Assembly (NCBI GenBank): GCA_039989855.1
Contig: JBDXGZ010000001.1
Location: forward strand, 186,001-250,000
DNA length: 64,000 nucleotides
Direction of reading: 5' to 3'
From: CALFVT01 sp039989855
Lineage (GTDB): Bacteria; Pseudomonadota; Alphaproteobacteria; Caulobacterales; Maricaulaceae
Shown here: piece by piece, positions 17,131 through 25,722 of the stretch
How positions within the stretch are numbered: the first letter of the stretch is position 1
Layout of the letters: each line of letters opens with the position of its first letter
Position numbers and translations under genes: made by a program
The notes under the pieces: generated by a model
Told to the model about the DNA's origin: nothing
Database searches by the model: none
The model's input: only the letters and a program-made list of their open reading frames with translations

Positions 17131-18279
17131 GTGGCTATCATATTTAGATTTTTGGTTTTTGTAATTTTATGCGTGCCAGCTTTGAGTTATGCGCAAATAA
17201 CTAGTTTTGATACTAAAGCTCCGCATGCTGTCATCATAGACTATGAAACAGGGCTTGTTTTATACGAAAAAAATGCAAGGGAAGCGATCGCCCCAGCCTC
17301 CATGACAAAAATTATGACCGCAGACTTGGTCTTCGAACGTATTAAGACTGGACAGCTTGCTCTTACGGATAAATTTAAAGTCTCAGAAGATGCATGGCGT
17401 CGAGGTGGTGTTAAATCTGGATCTTCGACCATGTTTTTAAATGTGGGCTCAACCGTTAGCGTTGAAGACCTGCTTCGAGGTGTGATTATTCAATCTGGTA
17501 ATGATGCTTGTATAGTCTTGGCGCAGGGTATTGCGGGGAGTGAGAGTGTATTTGCTGAAAAAATGACAGAGCGCGCCAAAGCGATCGGCTTGGAGAGTGC
17601 GAATTTTGTCAACGCAACAGGGTGGCCGCATCCAGATCATAAAATTAGTACGATTGATTTGGCTCGTTTGGCCAGCCATTCCATAAAATCTTTTCCTGAT
17701 TTGTATGGAATTTATGCAGAGGAATCATATAAGTGGAATAATATTACGCAGAGAAATAGGAATCCATTACTCAGAGAAATCTTTGGGGCAGATGGCCTTA
17801 AAACCGGTCATACGGAAGCCTCTGGATATGGGTTTGTTGGGACAGCTAAAAGAGATGGCGTTCGGCGTATTATCGTTATAAACGGCCTTGATAGTAAAGC
17901 GGCCCGTCGTGATAGCGCTCGCTCACTTATGGAATCAGCCTTTTCCGAATTTGAAATTGTCTCAGTACGTAAGTCGCAAGATATCATTAAAACCATTGAT
18001 GTTTATCTTGGGGATTTAAAGACCGTAAATGCTGTTTTGCCATTAGATATAAATGTAGGTGTCTCAAAACATGAGCGTAATGATATTAAACTCGAGGTTT
18101 CACATGCTCAGAACCTGGTTGCGCCAATAGAAAAGGGACAAGAAATAGCAATGCTTAAGATAATAGTGCCGGGACAAGACATTCAGAGTGTGCCTCTCGT
18201 TGCCGCTGATGCAGTGTCTGCACAAAAAGGCTTGTCCCGCGTATTCAGTGTCTTAAAACGTAAAATAAAAGGACAGTAA
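17131..18279 (+). CDS. D-alanyl-D-alanine carboxypeptidase (PBP5/6 type)
   Basis: Periplasmic low-molecular-weight penicillin-binding protein that trims the terminal D-Ala from peptidoglycan stem peptides. It has a signal peptide (residues 1-21, cut after SYA), the S11 peptidase fold with Ser57-x-x-Lys60 in ASMTK, the SGN motif at 122-124 (QSGND), and KTG at 224-226 in LKTGHTEASG. A PBP5_C-like beta domain and a short amphipathic C-terminal helix (FSVLKRKIKGQ) follow, which would tether it to the membrane. It starts at GTG with AGGGA five bases upstream. It leads the cluster with tmk, holB, tatD and an MBL gene; tmk begins one base after its stop. Confidence 0.93.
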   Translation: MAIIFRFLVFVILCVPALSYAQITSFDTKAPHAVIIDYETGLVLYEKNAREAIAPASMTKIMTADLVFERIKTGQLALTDKFKVSEDAWRRGGVKSGSSTMFLNVGSTVSVEDLLRGVIIQSGNDACIVLAQGIAGSESVFAEKMTERAKAIGLESANFVNATGWPHPDHKISTIDLARLASHSIKSFPDLYGIYAEESYKWNNITQRNRNPLLREIFGADGLKTGHTEASGYGFVGTAKRDGVRRIIVINGLDSKAARRDSARSLMESAFSEFEIVSVRKSQDIIKTIDVYLGDLKTVNAVLPLDINVGVSKHERNDIKLEVSHAQNLVAPIEKGQEIAMLKIIVPGQDIQSVPLVAADAVSAQKGLSRVFSVLKRKIKGQ

Positions 18280-18280
18280 A

Positions 18281-18943
18281 ATGACCCAACGCGGTAAGTT
18301 TATTACACTTGAAGGTGGCGAAGGTGCGGGTAAAACCACGCAAGGGGAGCGTTTGATCGCCTCTTTGGAAACTGCGGGTATTGAAACGGTTTTGACCCGC
18401 GAACCGGGGGGCACTTTCGGCGCAGAAGCGATACGTGATCTCGTCTTGTCGGGCACGAAAGAACGTTGGTCGGGAATGACAGAACTTTTACTGATGTATG
18501 CAGCGCGTGTTGATCATGTGGAGAAACTTATACGTCCCGCTTTAGAACGTGGTGCGTGGGTAATCAGTGATAGGTTTGCAGACAGCTCAATGGCTTATCA
18601 AGGCTACGCTCGTGGATTAGGCGCGGAAAGCGTGTCCGCTGTACATAAAGCCGCATTAGGTGATTTTGAACCTGATTTAACCATCCTTTTTGATATTGAT
18701 CCTATTTTAACAATGAAACGCGTTGAGACGCGCGGAGAGGAGTTGTCACGGTTTGATAGTGAAACTATAGACTTTCATAATTCACTTCGCACTGCGTTTT
18801 TGGAGATTGCTGAGAGTAATAAAGACAGGGTCTTCACATTAGATGCGTCTGAAAGCCGGGACGGCGTTCATCAACGTATTCTTTATGCGGTAAGTAAAAC
18901 CTTCCCGGAAGTCTCCGGACAATTTATTCATGCGAACGATTGA
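18281..18943 (+). CDS. tmk: Thymidylate kinase
   Basis: Phosphorylates dTMP to dTDP for DNA synthesis. The 220 residues show the P-loop GGEGAGKTTQ, the DR(F/Y)xxS motif as SDRFADSSMAYQG and the TREPGGT segment, all diagnostic. The ATG follows the upstream stop by one base, and its 3' end overlaps holB by 14 bases. The tmk-holB pairing is widely conserved in bacteria. Confidence 0.97.
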   Translation: MTQRGKFITLEGGEGAGKTTQGERLIASLETAGIETVLTREPGGTFGAEAIRDLVLSGTKERWSGMTELLLMYAARVDHVEKLIRPALERGAWVISDRFADSSMAYQGYARGLGAESVSAVHKAALGDFEPDLTILFDIDPILTMKRVETRGEELSRFDSETIDFHNSLRTAFLEIAESNKDRVFTLDASESRDGVHQRILYAVSKTFPEVSGQFIHAND

Positions 18944-19988
18944 AGCAGAAACCTTCCCTGAAGCGGACCGTGTTCATGGCTGTCCGCATCCTAGAGAAAC
19001 TTATAACCTCTTAGGCCATGAAAAGGCGGAAGCGATATTCACCTCTGCCATGACAGGTGATCGTCCGCATCATGCGTGGTTGATAACGGGGGTTAAGGGG
19101 GTTGGGAAAGCGACATTGTCTTACCGTATGGCACGGTATTTACTTGGGGCCTCCCAACTCTTGCAAGATGGTTTGGATTTTAGTTCCGATGACCCTGTCG
19201 TGCAACGTATCGCAAGCCAAGGGCATGGAAACTTGTTTGTTCTTCGTCGCCCTTACGATATAAAGACTAAGAAGATCCGAACAGAGATACCTGTCACTGA
19301 AGCGCGTAAGCTCCGAGACTTTCTGATACAGAAACCCTCTGAGACGGGATGGCGTGTTGTCATTATTGATTCAATGGATGAAATGAACCGTAATGCAGAG
19401 AACGCTATTTTGAAGAGTTTGGAAGAACCTCCTGAAAAGACTATGTTTTTTCTACTTTCATCAACACCGGGGCGACTTTTACCGACGATACGTTCTCGCT
19501 GTGTGAGCCTCTCTTTACGTGCGGTTGAGCCAAAACAAATTCAATCGTGGGTTAGAAATCGTGACGACTATTCCGATGAAATTCGTGACGCGGCCGTCAA
19601 ACTCTCAAGAGGTGGGCCAGGGCGGGCTTACGCTCTGTGCGAAAGTGCTGACCAAGTTCTCATTCCGCTATCGCGTTACATTTCTAGCCTGACTCGCACT
19701 TTTGATCGTGTTGATATTAAAATCAGTCAAAGCTTAAGCCGTGTTGATCAGCGTAAAAATCGACATCTTTTTTGGGAAACTCTAGGTGATATGCTCGATG
19801 CTCAAGCCCGTTTTGTCTCGACCAATGACTGGCAAGCGGCGTTTAAGCCCTTTCCAACGGCTAAGCCTGCACAAACCTGGGTTAAATTATCTGAACGGGT
19901 ACGCCAATTAGCAGTGCAATCTGACGCGCTGAACATGGACCATACGAGTGTGATGATGACCGCTTTAAACGAAATCAGGACAGCTTAA
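18930..19988 (+). CDS. holB: DNA polymerase III delta' subunit
   Basis: Clamp-loader subunit that helps place the sliding clamp on DNA. The AAA+ fold carries a Walker A-like GVKGVGKATL and the sensor region IDSMDEMNRNAENAILKSLEEPP. The SRC motif (TIRSRC) is typical of delta' and DnaX. Its 352 residues fit alphaproteobacterial HolB. The start lies within the tmk 3' end and the stop overlaps the tatD start by one base. In many relatives metG follows holB; here tatD follows directly. Confidence 0.93.
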   Translation: MRTIEAETFPEADRVHGCPHPRETYNLLGHEKAEAIFTSAMTGDRPHHAWLITGVKGVGKATLSYRMARYLLGASQLLQDGLDFSSDDPVVQRIASQGHGNLFVLRRPYDIKTKKIRTEIPVTEARKLRDFLIQKPSETGWRVVIIDSMDEMNRNAENAILKSLEEPPEKTMFFLLSSTPGRLLPTIRSRCVSLSLRAVEPKQIQSWVRNRDDYSDEIRDAAVKLSRGGPGRAYALCESADQVLIPLSRYISSLTRTFDRVDIKISQSLSRVDQRKNRHLFWETLGDMLDAQARFVSTNDWQAAFKPFPTAKPAQTWVKLSERVRQLAVQSDALNMDHTSVMMTALNEIRTA

Positions 19989-20785
19989 TGTGGGTCGATA
20001 GCCATGTGAACCTCCACGGAGAACGTTATAGCGATGATCTGGACGAGGTCATGCAGCGCGCGACGGCGGCGCAGGTTAGCCATATGCTGACTATCTGTTG
20101 CGCTCTCTCAGATTTTCCAACCGTGCGTAATGTGGCTGCACAATATGATAATATGTGGTGTTCTGTTGGGACGCACCCCCATGAGGCCAAACATAATCCC
20201 GATATTACGGCTGAGGATATATTGAAACATGTGGATGATCCAAAGGTTGTCGGTATAGGTGAAACGGGCCTTGATTTTCACTATAATTACAGTGACCGTG
20301 ATGCCCAATTTCATAATTTCGCCGCCCACATAGAGGCTGCGCGAACCTCTGGACTGCCGCTAATTATTCATAGTCGCGACGCCGATCAAGAAATGTCCGA
20401 CATTTTAGAGGCCGAATATAAAAACGGCGCATTCCCAATGCTTCTACATTGTTTTACAGCGGGTCAGGGGTTGGCAAAAACCATTGATAAACTTGGTGGC
20501 TATTTTTCGTTGTCGGGTATTTTGACTTTTAAGTCTGCGCAAGACATTCGCGACATTACGAAGACCATGCCTGATGACCGCATTATGATTGAAACAGATT
20601 GCCCGTATCTGGCTCCCATTCCTCATAGAGGGCAGCGTAATGAGCCAGCTTATGTGCCTCAAGTCGGCGCACGTCTTGCAGAAATCAAAGGCTGGAGCGT
20701 AGAAGAAACGTCTATTAAAACTACGGAAGCTTTTTTCTCTTTATTCACCAAGGCCCAAGTCCAAATCAATAAGAGCAGCTCATGA
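19988..20785 (+). CDS. tatD: TatD-family metal-dependent DNase/hydrolase
   Basis: TIM-barrel metallohydrolase of the TatD family, members of which act as 3'-5' exonucleases or D-aminoacyl-tRNA deacylases. Ligand segments are GETGLDFHYN (Glu), IIHSRDAD (His), LHCFTAG (His) and IETDCPYLAP (Asp). The N-terminal HxH metal motif reads DSHVNLHG, with Asn in the place of the second His; this change may alter metal binding or be a lineage trait. It is coupled to holB (TAATG-type overlap) and to the next gene by ATGA. Substrate unknown. Confidence 0.88.
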   Translation: MWVDSHVNLHGERYSDDLDEVMQRATAAQVSHMLTICCALSDFPTVRNVAAQYDNMWCSVGTHPHEAKHNPDITAEDILKHVDDPKVVGIGETGLDFHYNYSDRDAQFHNFAAHIEAARTSGLPLIIHSRDADQEMSDILEAEYKNGAFPMLLHCFTAGQGLAKTIDKLGGYFSLSGILTFKSAQDIRDITKTMPDDRIMIETDCPYLAPIPHRGQRNEPAYVPQVGARLAEIKGWSVEETSIKTTEAFFSLFTKAQVQINKSSS

Positions 20786-21600
20786 CCCTCCGTGTCACCA
20801 TATTAGGCAGTGGTTCATCTGGCGGCGTGCCGCGTGTGGGCGGAGATTGGGGCGTATGCGATCCAAATGAACCCCGTAACCGCCGCACAAGGTGCTCATT
20901 GCTGATTGAGCAATGGCAGGGTGAGGCGGAGCCTGAAAACAAGGAAAAAACAGTCGTTTTAATTGATACGTCTCCCGACCTAAGGGAACAACTTCTTGCG
21001 GCAAAAGTAACCCATATTGACGCGCTTCTTTATACTCATGATCATGCAGACCAAAGCCACGGTATTGATGATCTTAGGGCGATTGCTTACCGCATGCGCA
21101 CACGGATTCCTGTCTATATGGACGCCCTAACAAAAGAGGTGTTGTTCAAACGATTTGATTATTGTTTTGAGATGCCCGAGGGTCGTATTCATCCTGCTAT
21201 CCTAACCGTAAAAGAGCTATTTGAATCCAAAGATAAATTCACAATCAATGGCGCAGGAGGGGCGGTCGATATTATAGCCCTTGGCCTATCACACGGGATA
21301 GCTCCATCCTTTGGTTTCAAGGTTAATGACAAGGTCTGCTATACGCCCGATGTGTTTGATATTGAAGAAGATGTGCTTGGTCTTATCAGTGGTTCTGAAA
21401 CTTGGATTTGCGATGCTCTTCGATATAATCACTCACCCTCACATGCCAACATTGACAAAGCCATTAAATGGCAAGCTTACACATGTGTGCCAAATATGGT
21501 GTTGACCAACCTTCATGTTGATATGGATTACGCTACGCTCAGGCACGAGCTTATGCCGTCCCAAAGCTTAGCCTATGATGGTCGCAGTCTTGTTTATTAA
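20782..21600 (+). CDS. Metallo-beta-lactamase-fold hydrolase (PhnP-like)
   Basis: Cytosolic metallo-hydrolase. The start ILGSGSSGGVPRVG and the metal motif YTHDHADQSHGIDDLR (HxHxDH) place it in the MBL superfamily, near PhnP phosphodiesterases. A later His is in ALGLSHGIAPSFGF and an Asp in CYTPDVFDI. The 272 residues are complete, and it overlaps tatD by four bases (ATGA). The tatD-MBL pair is conserved in alphaproteobacteria, but its substrate is not established from sequence. Confidence 0.87.
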   Translation: MTLRVTILGSGSSGGVPRVGGDWGVCDPNEPRNRRTRCSLLIEQWQGEAEPENKEKTVVLIDTSPDLREQLLAAKVTHIDALLYTHDHADQSHGIDDLRAIAYRMRTRIPVYMDALTKEVLFKRFDYCFEMPEGRIHPAILTVKELFESKDKFTINGAGGAVDIIALGLSHGIAPSFGFKVNDKVCYTPDVFDIEEDVLGLISGSETWICDALRYNHSPSHANIDKAIKWQAYTCVPNMVLTNLHVDMDYATLRHELMPSQSLAYDGRSLVY

Positions 21601-21632
21601 ACATTTCTAGTGTTTATGTGTGTAAGATTTTC

Positions 21633-21647
21633 TTGACAACGATGTCA
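21633..21647 (+). promoter_or_regulatory. Candidate promoter/operator upstream of the GH5 gene
   Basis: A consensus -35 element TTGACA (21633-21638) forms half of a short dyad TGACA-ACGA-TGTCA (21634-21647), 54 bases before the GH5 start. No good -10 is found at normal spacing, so this is only a candidate regulated promoter. Confidence 0.25.
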
Positions 21648-21700
21648 GGATTGTGGTTTTCTTATCTAAAAATATACGAAACGTTTAGAGGGGATTACAT

Positions 21701-23266
21701 ATGCGTTTATTATCTAAGGTCTGTTTAGGCTCAGTTCTCTTAACCGCGGCCTATCAACCTGCTTATGCGGATAGTTTTGAGACTCAAAGGTGCATCAATA
21801 TGGGCAATGCTCTTGATGCACCACGCGAAGGTGAGTGGGGACATACAATTAATGCCAACTCGTTTAAAGCTATCAAAGAGGCTGGCTTTGATACAGTTCG
21901 CATCCCTGTTCGCTGGAGTGCTTATACGGGAGGTGCTCCAAACTATCGTATTGATGAACGTTTTTTTCGCCGTGTATCACAGGTCATAGATCAAGCCCTT
22001 GCTAATGATTTACAGATCATTTTAAACATTCATCATTTTGAAGAGCTGAATGAGGCTCCTGTCAAAAATACAGCTAAATTTTTGGCTCTTTGGGACCAAA
22101 TAGCCTCACGATACAAAAATTTACCTGAAACTGTTTACTTCGAAGTCATTAATGAACCGAATGATAAGTTTAAAGGTGACGTGATGCGAAAGATCATGAC
22201 TCAAGGGGTTGAGAAAATTCGCGAAACGAATCCGTCGCGTATTCTTATTTTAGGTGGTGAGAATTGGTCAAGTATTAGGGATTTACCGTCAATCCCAAAA
22301 ATAGACGACCCAAACCTTGTTCATACTTTTCACTATTATGATCCCTTCGAGTTTACCCATCAAAAAACAAGCTGGACTAAATTAAAAAATAGTGGCGCCG
22401 TCAATTGGGGGAGTTCATTCGACATACAGAAAGTTAAAGCTGACGCAGCTTACGCCGCTCAAGTCCAGCGTGAAACGGGCCGCCCTTTGTTTCTTGGTGA
22501 GATAGGGGCTTATGAAAAAGCGCCTTATCGGGACATTGTAAAATATACGCAGGAGACGCGTAAAGCCTTTGAACGTGCTGGAATAAGTTGGTGTGTTTGG
22601 AATTTTACAGCTACATTCCCTTTCTTTGATACAGGTCGTAAAAAATGGGATGAGAACAAATTAGCTGCATTAGGTCTAAGAGCTAATCATCACGTGATAA
22701 AAAAACAAAGTAAATCATATAACCAGAAAACAGCTCCAGTGCAAACAATTGATGATGTGTTTAATGCTCTACGCAATAAAATTGGTCGCGATGGAGAACT
22801 TATTATGGCTCCCTATGTTGATCAACTTGCCAGCTATGGCCCCGCTAAAGTTAAATTAGTTTCGGATAATGGCATGGCCGATGCTGAAGCTATCGAAGTT
22901 AAAACACGCAAAAGCAAAAACCCGTGGGATAGTGGTTTGTCTGGGCCCATCTTAGGAACGCTCAATCGTGGCGACACTGTCATCATGTCCTACTGGGCTA
23001 AATCTATGAAAGGTGAGGGAGTTATATCCAACGCAGGAGTGCAATTAAATGGCGCCCCTTATAGTTCGGTGGCTATGCAGCCTGCAAAGCTAGGCTCTGA
23101 GTGGCAACAATATTTCTCATCAGGTGTAGCAACACGTGATTATGGGCCGTCCGAAGCGGGTTATGTAATTCAAATGGGAGCCGCTAAGCAGACTATTCGT
23201 GTTGGCCCTGTGTTTATTATAAACCTCGGGCAAAATGTTGATGTCAACGCTTTACCTCGCCACTAG
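21701..23266 (+). CDS. Secreted GH5-family glycoside hydrolase (endoglucanase-like)
   Basis: Exported polysaccharide hydrolase. A signal peptide (about residues 1-23, ending AYA) is followed by a GH5 barrel. The acid/base Glu152 is in FEVINEPND and the nucleophile Glu267 in PLFLGEIGAYE. RIPVRW, ILNIHHFEE and the HYYDPFEFTHQ segment are typical of the endo-beta-1,4-glucanase-like subfamilies. From about residue 345 a separate beta-rich domain of ~170 residues follows (KVKLVSDNGMAD..., GDTVIMSYWAKSM...), which looks like a carbohydrate-binding module. A GAGGGG ribosome site precedes the ATG. It stands alone among housekeeping genes with no visible transporter. Likely substrates are algal or self-made beta-glucans; this is inference. 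Confidence 0.9.
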   Translation: MRLLSKVCLGSVLLTAAYQPAYADSFETQRCINMGNALDAPREGEWGHTINANSFKAIKEAGFDTVRIPVRWSAYTGGAPNYRIDERFFRRVSQVIDQALANDLQIILNIHHFEELNEAPVKNTAKFLALWDQIASRYKNLPETVYFEVINEPNDKFKGDVMRKIMTQGVEKIRETNPSRILILGGENWSSIRDLPSIPKIDDPNLVHTFHYYDPFEFTHQKTSWTKLKNSGAVNWGSSFDIQKVKADAAYAAQVQRETGRPLFLGEIGAYEKAPYRDIVKYTQETRKAFERAGISWCVWNFTATFPFFDTGRKKWDENKLAALGLRANHHVIKKQSKSYNQKTAPVQTIDDVFNALRNKIGRDGELIMAPYVDQLASYGPAKVKLVSDNGMADAEAIEVKTRKSKNPWDSGLSGPILGTLNRGDTVIMSYWAKSMKGEGVISNAGVQLNGAPYSSVAMQPAKLGSEWQQYFSSGVATRDYGPSEAGYVIQMGAAKQTIRVGPVFIINLGQNVDVNALPRH

Positions 23267-23410
23267 AAAGTGACGTTGGTATCGTAGAGATTTAATGAAG
23301 TAGGGTCTTATTTTTTACGCTCTTGTCTTCATTATCGACGCTTTGAAGTGTGTGTGAATTATCTTTGTGTTCGCGTTCAATTAAAAGTCTTTGTGGTCTA
23401 AAAAATGCCT

Positions 23411-23441
23411 GGTAACGCCTCGCAAAAATTGAGGTGTTACC
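23411..23441 (-). terminator. Hairpin terminator downstream of the small lipoprotein gene
   Basis: GGTAACGCCTC (23411-23421) pairs with GAGGTGTTACC (23431-23441), eleven pairs with one G-T, around a nine-base loop. Read on the minus strand, a T-run (ATTTTTT) follows a few bases after the stem, matching the end of the gene at 23457-24011. It may also stop transcripts from the GH5 gene. Confidence 0.65.
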
Positions 23442-23456
23442 GTAAATGGCTTATTG

Positions 23457-24011
23457 CTAACCGTCACTATCATTTGCATCGACGTCGTCGCTATTAAATG
23501 AGATGCTTTTTGAGGCTTCTAGTGCCGCGTCTGAAGGTGGCGGGCAGCCGACTTCTTGAGCTGAAGTTGAAATTTCTGTCACGGGATCAACAGCCTCGTT
23601 TTTCCCGAAGGCTTTATCCCAACCTTGGTCCGCAGTCGTGTAGACAACTTGGCTTGTTGTTCCAATAACAGCAGCTTCAACAAAGGCGCTGCTGATACCG
23701 AATGCGGCAACACCACCTGAGGCTATGCCCGATATTGTACCAATAGCGACCGTTTTCATAAGGCCTGAGGCAAAGGATATTCCTTGAGGTTGGGCTGCAT
23801 ATTTTGTGGCATTCGCATAGAAACGCAAACATGTCGTCGAGTCTTCTTTGCGTGAGGGTGCAGCCTGTGTTTCTGTTGCGCGTTTGTCCTCTAGCCCAGC
23901 AAATAAAATCTCATCTTTACTTCCACCGCTTCCTAATGTTTGGCAAGCGGCCAGTGTTAAAGCCGCGCTTAATAGAAATATGGTGCGAATTTTTTTTTTA
24001 GTGACTTTCAT
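23457..24011 (-). CDS. Small lipoprotein with glycine-zipper-like segment, function unknown
   Basis: Predicted lipoprotein of 184 residues. The start at 24011 (MKVTKKKIRTIFLL) gives a clean lipoprotein signal ending in TLAAC; an in-frame start at 24041 lies upstream. The mature part has a hydrophobic Gly/Ala-rich block (SGLMKTVAIGTISGIASGGVAAFGISS) resembling the glycine-zipper segments of some envelope lipoproteins. An Asp-rich C-terminus follows. Two more cysteines (in STTCLRFY and EVGCPPP) could form a disulfide. I do not recognise a family. It sits alone between the GH5 gene and guaB, with its own terminator. Confidence 0.75.
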   Translation of the reverse strand: MKVTKKKIRTIFLLSAALTLAACQTLGSGGSKDEILFAGLEDKRATETQAAPSRKEDSTTCLRFYANATKYAAQPQGISFASGLMKTVAIGTISGIASGGVAAFGISSAFVEAAVIGTTSQVVYTTADQGWDKAFGKNEAVDPVTEISTSAQEVGCPPPSDAALEASKSISFNSDDVDANDSDG

Positions 24012-24231
24012 AATGCGGATCCCCTTATTGTTTCCGAACATGTTGTTACTTATTATTAACCATAAAATGAAGCTAATGGCAAAGGCGTGATGCAGTTATC
24101 ACCAAAATCAAGAGGCAGACGTTTTGGATTTGGGCGCTTTAGTGAATTTTTATCTGCCTATATAGGAATTTTCACTAGCCTAAGTCTTAAAGCTCTGTTA
24201 ACTCGCTCTCGCAAAAGCGATGGAGACTCCC

Positions 24232-25689
24232 ATGGAGATTCGAGAAGGCCTAACCTTCGATGACGTGCTTTTGCAGCCACGCGCGTCAGATATATTACCC
24301 GCACAAGCGTCCCTTCAGACGAGATTGACTCGTGGGATTAACATTAATGTTCCGCTGATTTCTGCGGCCATGGATACAGTGACCGAGGCGCGCCTCGCGA
24401 TTGTTATGGCGCAAACGGGCGGTATCGGCGTGATTCACCGTAATCTTTCCATTCAAGAGCAAGCGGATGAAGTCCGTAAGGTCAAACGGTTTGAAGCAGG
24501 GATGGTGGTTAATCCGATTACTATTCGTGCAAGTGCCACGCGCGCCGATTTAAAAGCCATCAGTGAACGTCATAATATCTCGGGTATTCCTGTGGTAAAG
24601 GACGACGGTACATTGGTAGGTATTGTTACGAACCGCGACGTACGCTTCTCGAATGACCCGAACGCTCTGGTTAGCGATCTTATGACCCGCGACGTGGTGA
24701 CCGTTAAGCACGGTGTATCCGAGGACGAAGCCCGCTCGCTCTTGCATAAGTTCCGCATTGAGCGCCTCGTCGTTGTGGACGACAATAAGAAATGTGTAGG
24801 CCTGATTACGGTCAAAGATATGGAAAAGGCTGAAAGCTATCCAAATGCCTGTAAAGACCAGCACGGCTCCTTACGCGTGTCTGCGGCGTCTACAGTTGGA
24901 GACGATGGATATACACGCGCAGTCGCTTTGATTGAAGCAGGGGTCGACGCGGTTGTGATTGATACGGCGCATGGTCATTCCATTAAAGTTATCGAACAGG
25001 TGAGGCGCTTAAAAGATAGTCACCCTGACACGCAGATAATTGCAGGCAATATTGCCACAGCCGAAGCGGCTGAAGCGTTGATCGCGGCAGGCGCGGACGC
25101 GCTTAAAGTCGGTATTGGCCCAGGCTCTATTTGCACAACGCGTATAGTTGCAGGGGTAGGTGTCCCGCAATTAACGGCCGTGATGGATACGGTTGCCGCT
25201 GCGAAAGCGGCGAATATACCTGTGATAGCCGACGGCGGCATCAAATATTCAGGTGATATGGCCAAAGCCCTCGCGGCAGGAGCTGAGAGCTGCATGGTCG
25301 GCTCACTCCTCGCAGGAGCTGAAGAAACACCGGGTGAGGTGTTCCTCTACCAAGGGCGGTCATATAAATCCTACCGAGGTATGGGCTCTGTCTCCGCTAT
25401 GGCGCGCGGCTCGGCTGACCGCTATTTCCAAAAAGAAGTGTCTGACAGCATGAAACTTGTCCCCGAGGGGATTGAAGGCCGTGTCGGATATAAAGGGCCT
25501 GCTGGGCCGATCTTGCATCAACTTATCGGCGGTGTCCGCGCGGCTATGGGGTATACAGGGTCAAAATCCATTCAAAATTTCCACGAAAACGCACGATTTG
25601 TAAGAATCACAAATGCGGGTCTACGAGAGTCTCATGTCCATGACGTTACTATTGCGCGAGAAGCGCCAAACTACTCCATGCCGCATTAG
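24232..25689 (+). CDS. guaB: IMP dehydrogenase
   Basis: Oxidises IMP to XMP, the rate-limiting step of guanine nucleotide synthesis. The catalytic barrel holds the active-site Cys301 in GPGSICTTRIV, the nucleotide segment VIDTAHGHS and the flap-region YRGMGSVSAM. Two CBS domains are inserted at about residues 90-205. The start is taken at ATG 24232, since GGAG lies six bases upstream; the ATG at 24220 has no ribosome site. The resulting 485 residues match the usual length. It forms a purine cluster with guaA, with rsmB between them. Confidence 0.97.
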   Translation: MEIREGLTFDDVLLQPRASDILPAQASLQTRLTRGININVPLISAAMDTVTEARLAIVMAQTGGIGVIHRNLSIQEQADEVRKVKRFEAGMVVNPITIRASATRADLKAISERHNISGIPVVKDDGTLVGIVTNRDVRFSNDPNALVSDLMTRDVVTVKHGVSEDEARSLLHKFRIERLVVVDDNKKCVGLITVKDMEKAESYPNACKDQHGSLRVSAASTVGDDGYTRAVALIEAGVDAVVIDTAHGHSIKVIEQVRRLKDSHPDTQIIAGNIATAEAAEALIAAGADALKVGIGPGSICTTRIVAGVGVPQLTAVMDTVAAAKAANIPVIADGGIKYSGDMAKALAAGAESCMVGSLLAGAEETPGEVFLYQGRSYKSYRGMGSVSAMARGSADRYFQKEVSDSMKLVPEGIEGRVGYKGPAGPILHQLIGGVRAAMGYTGSKSIQNFHENARFVRITNAGLRESHVHDVTIAREAPNYSMPH

Positions 25690-25722
25690 GTTTATGTATC
25701 AACTTGTTGAAAGTATTAAGTT

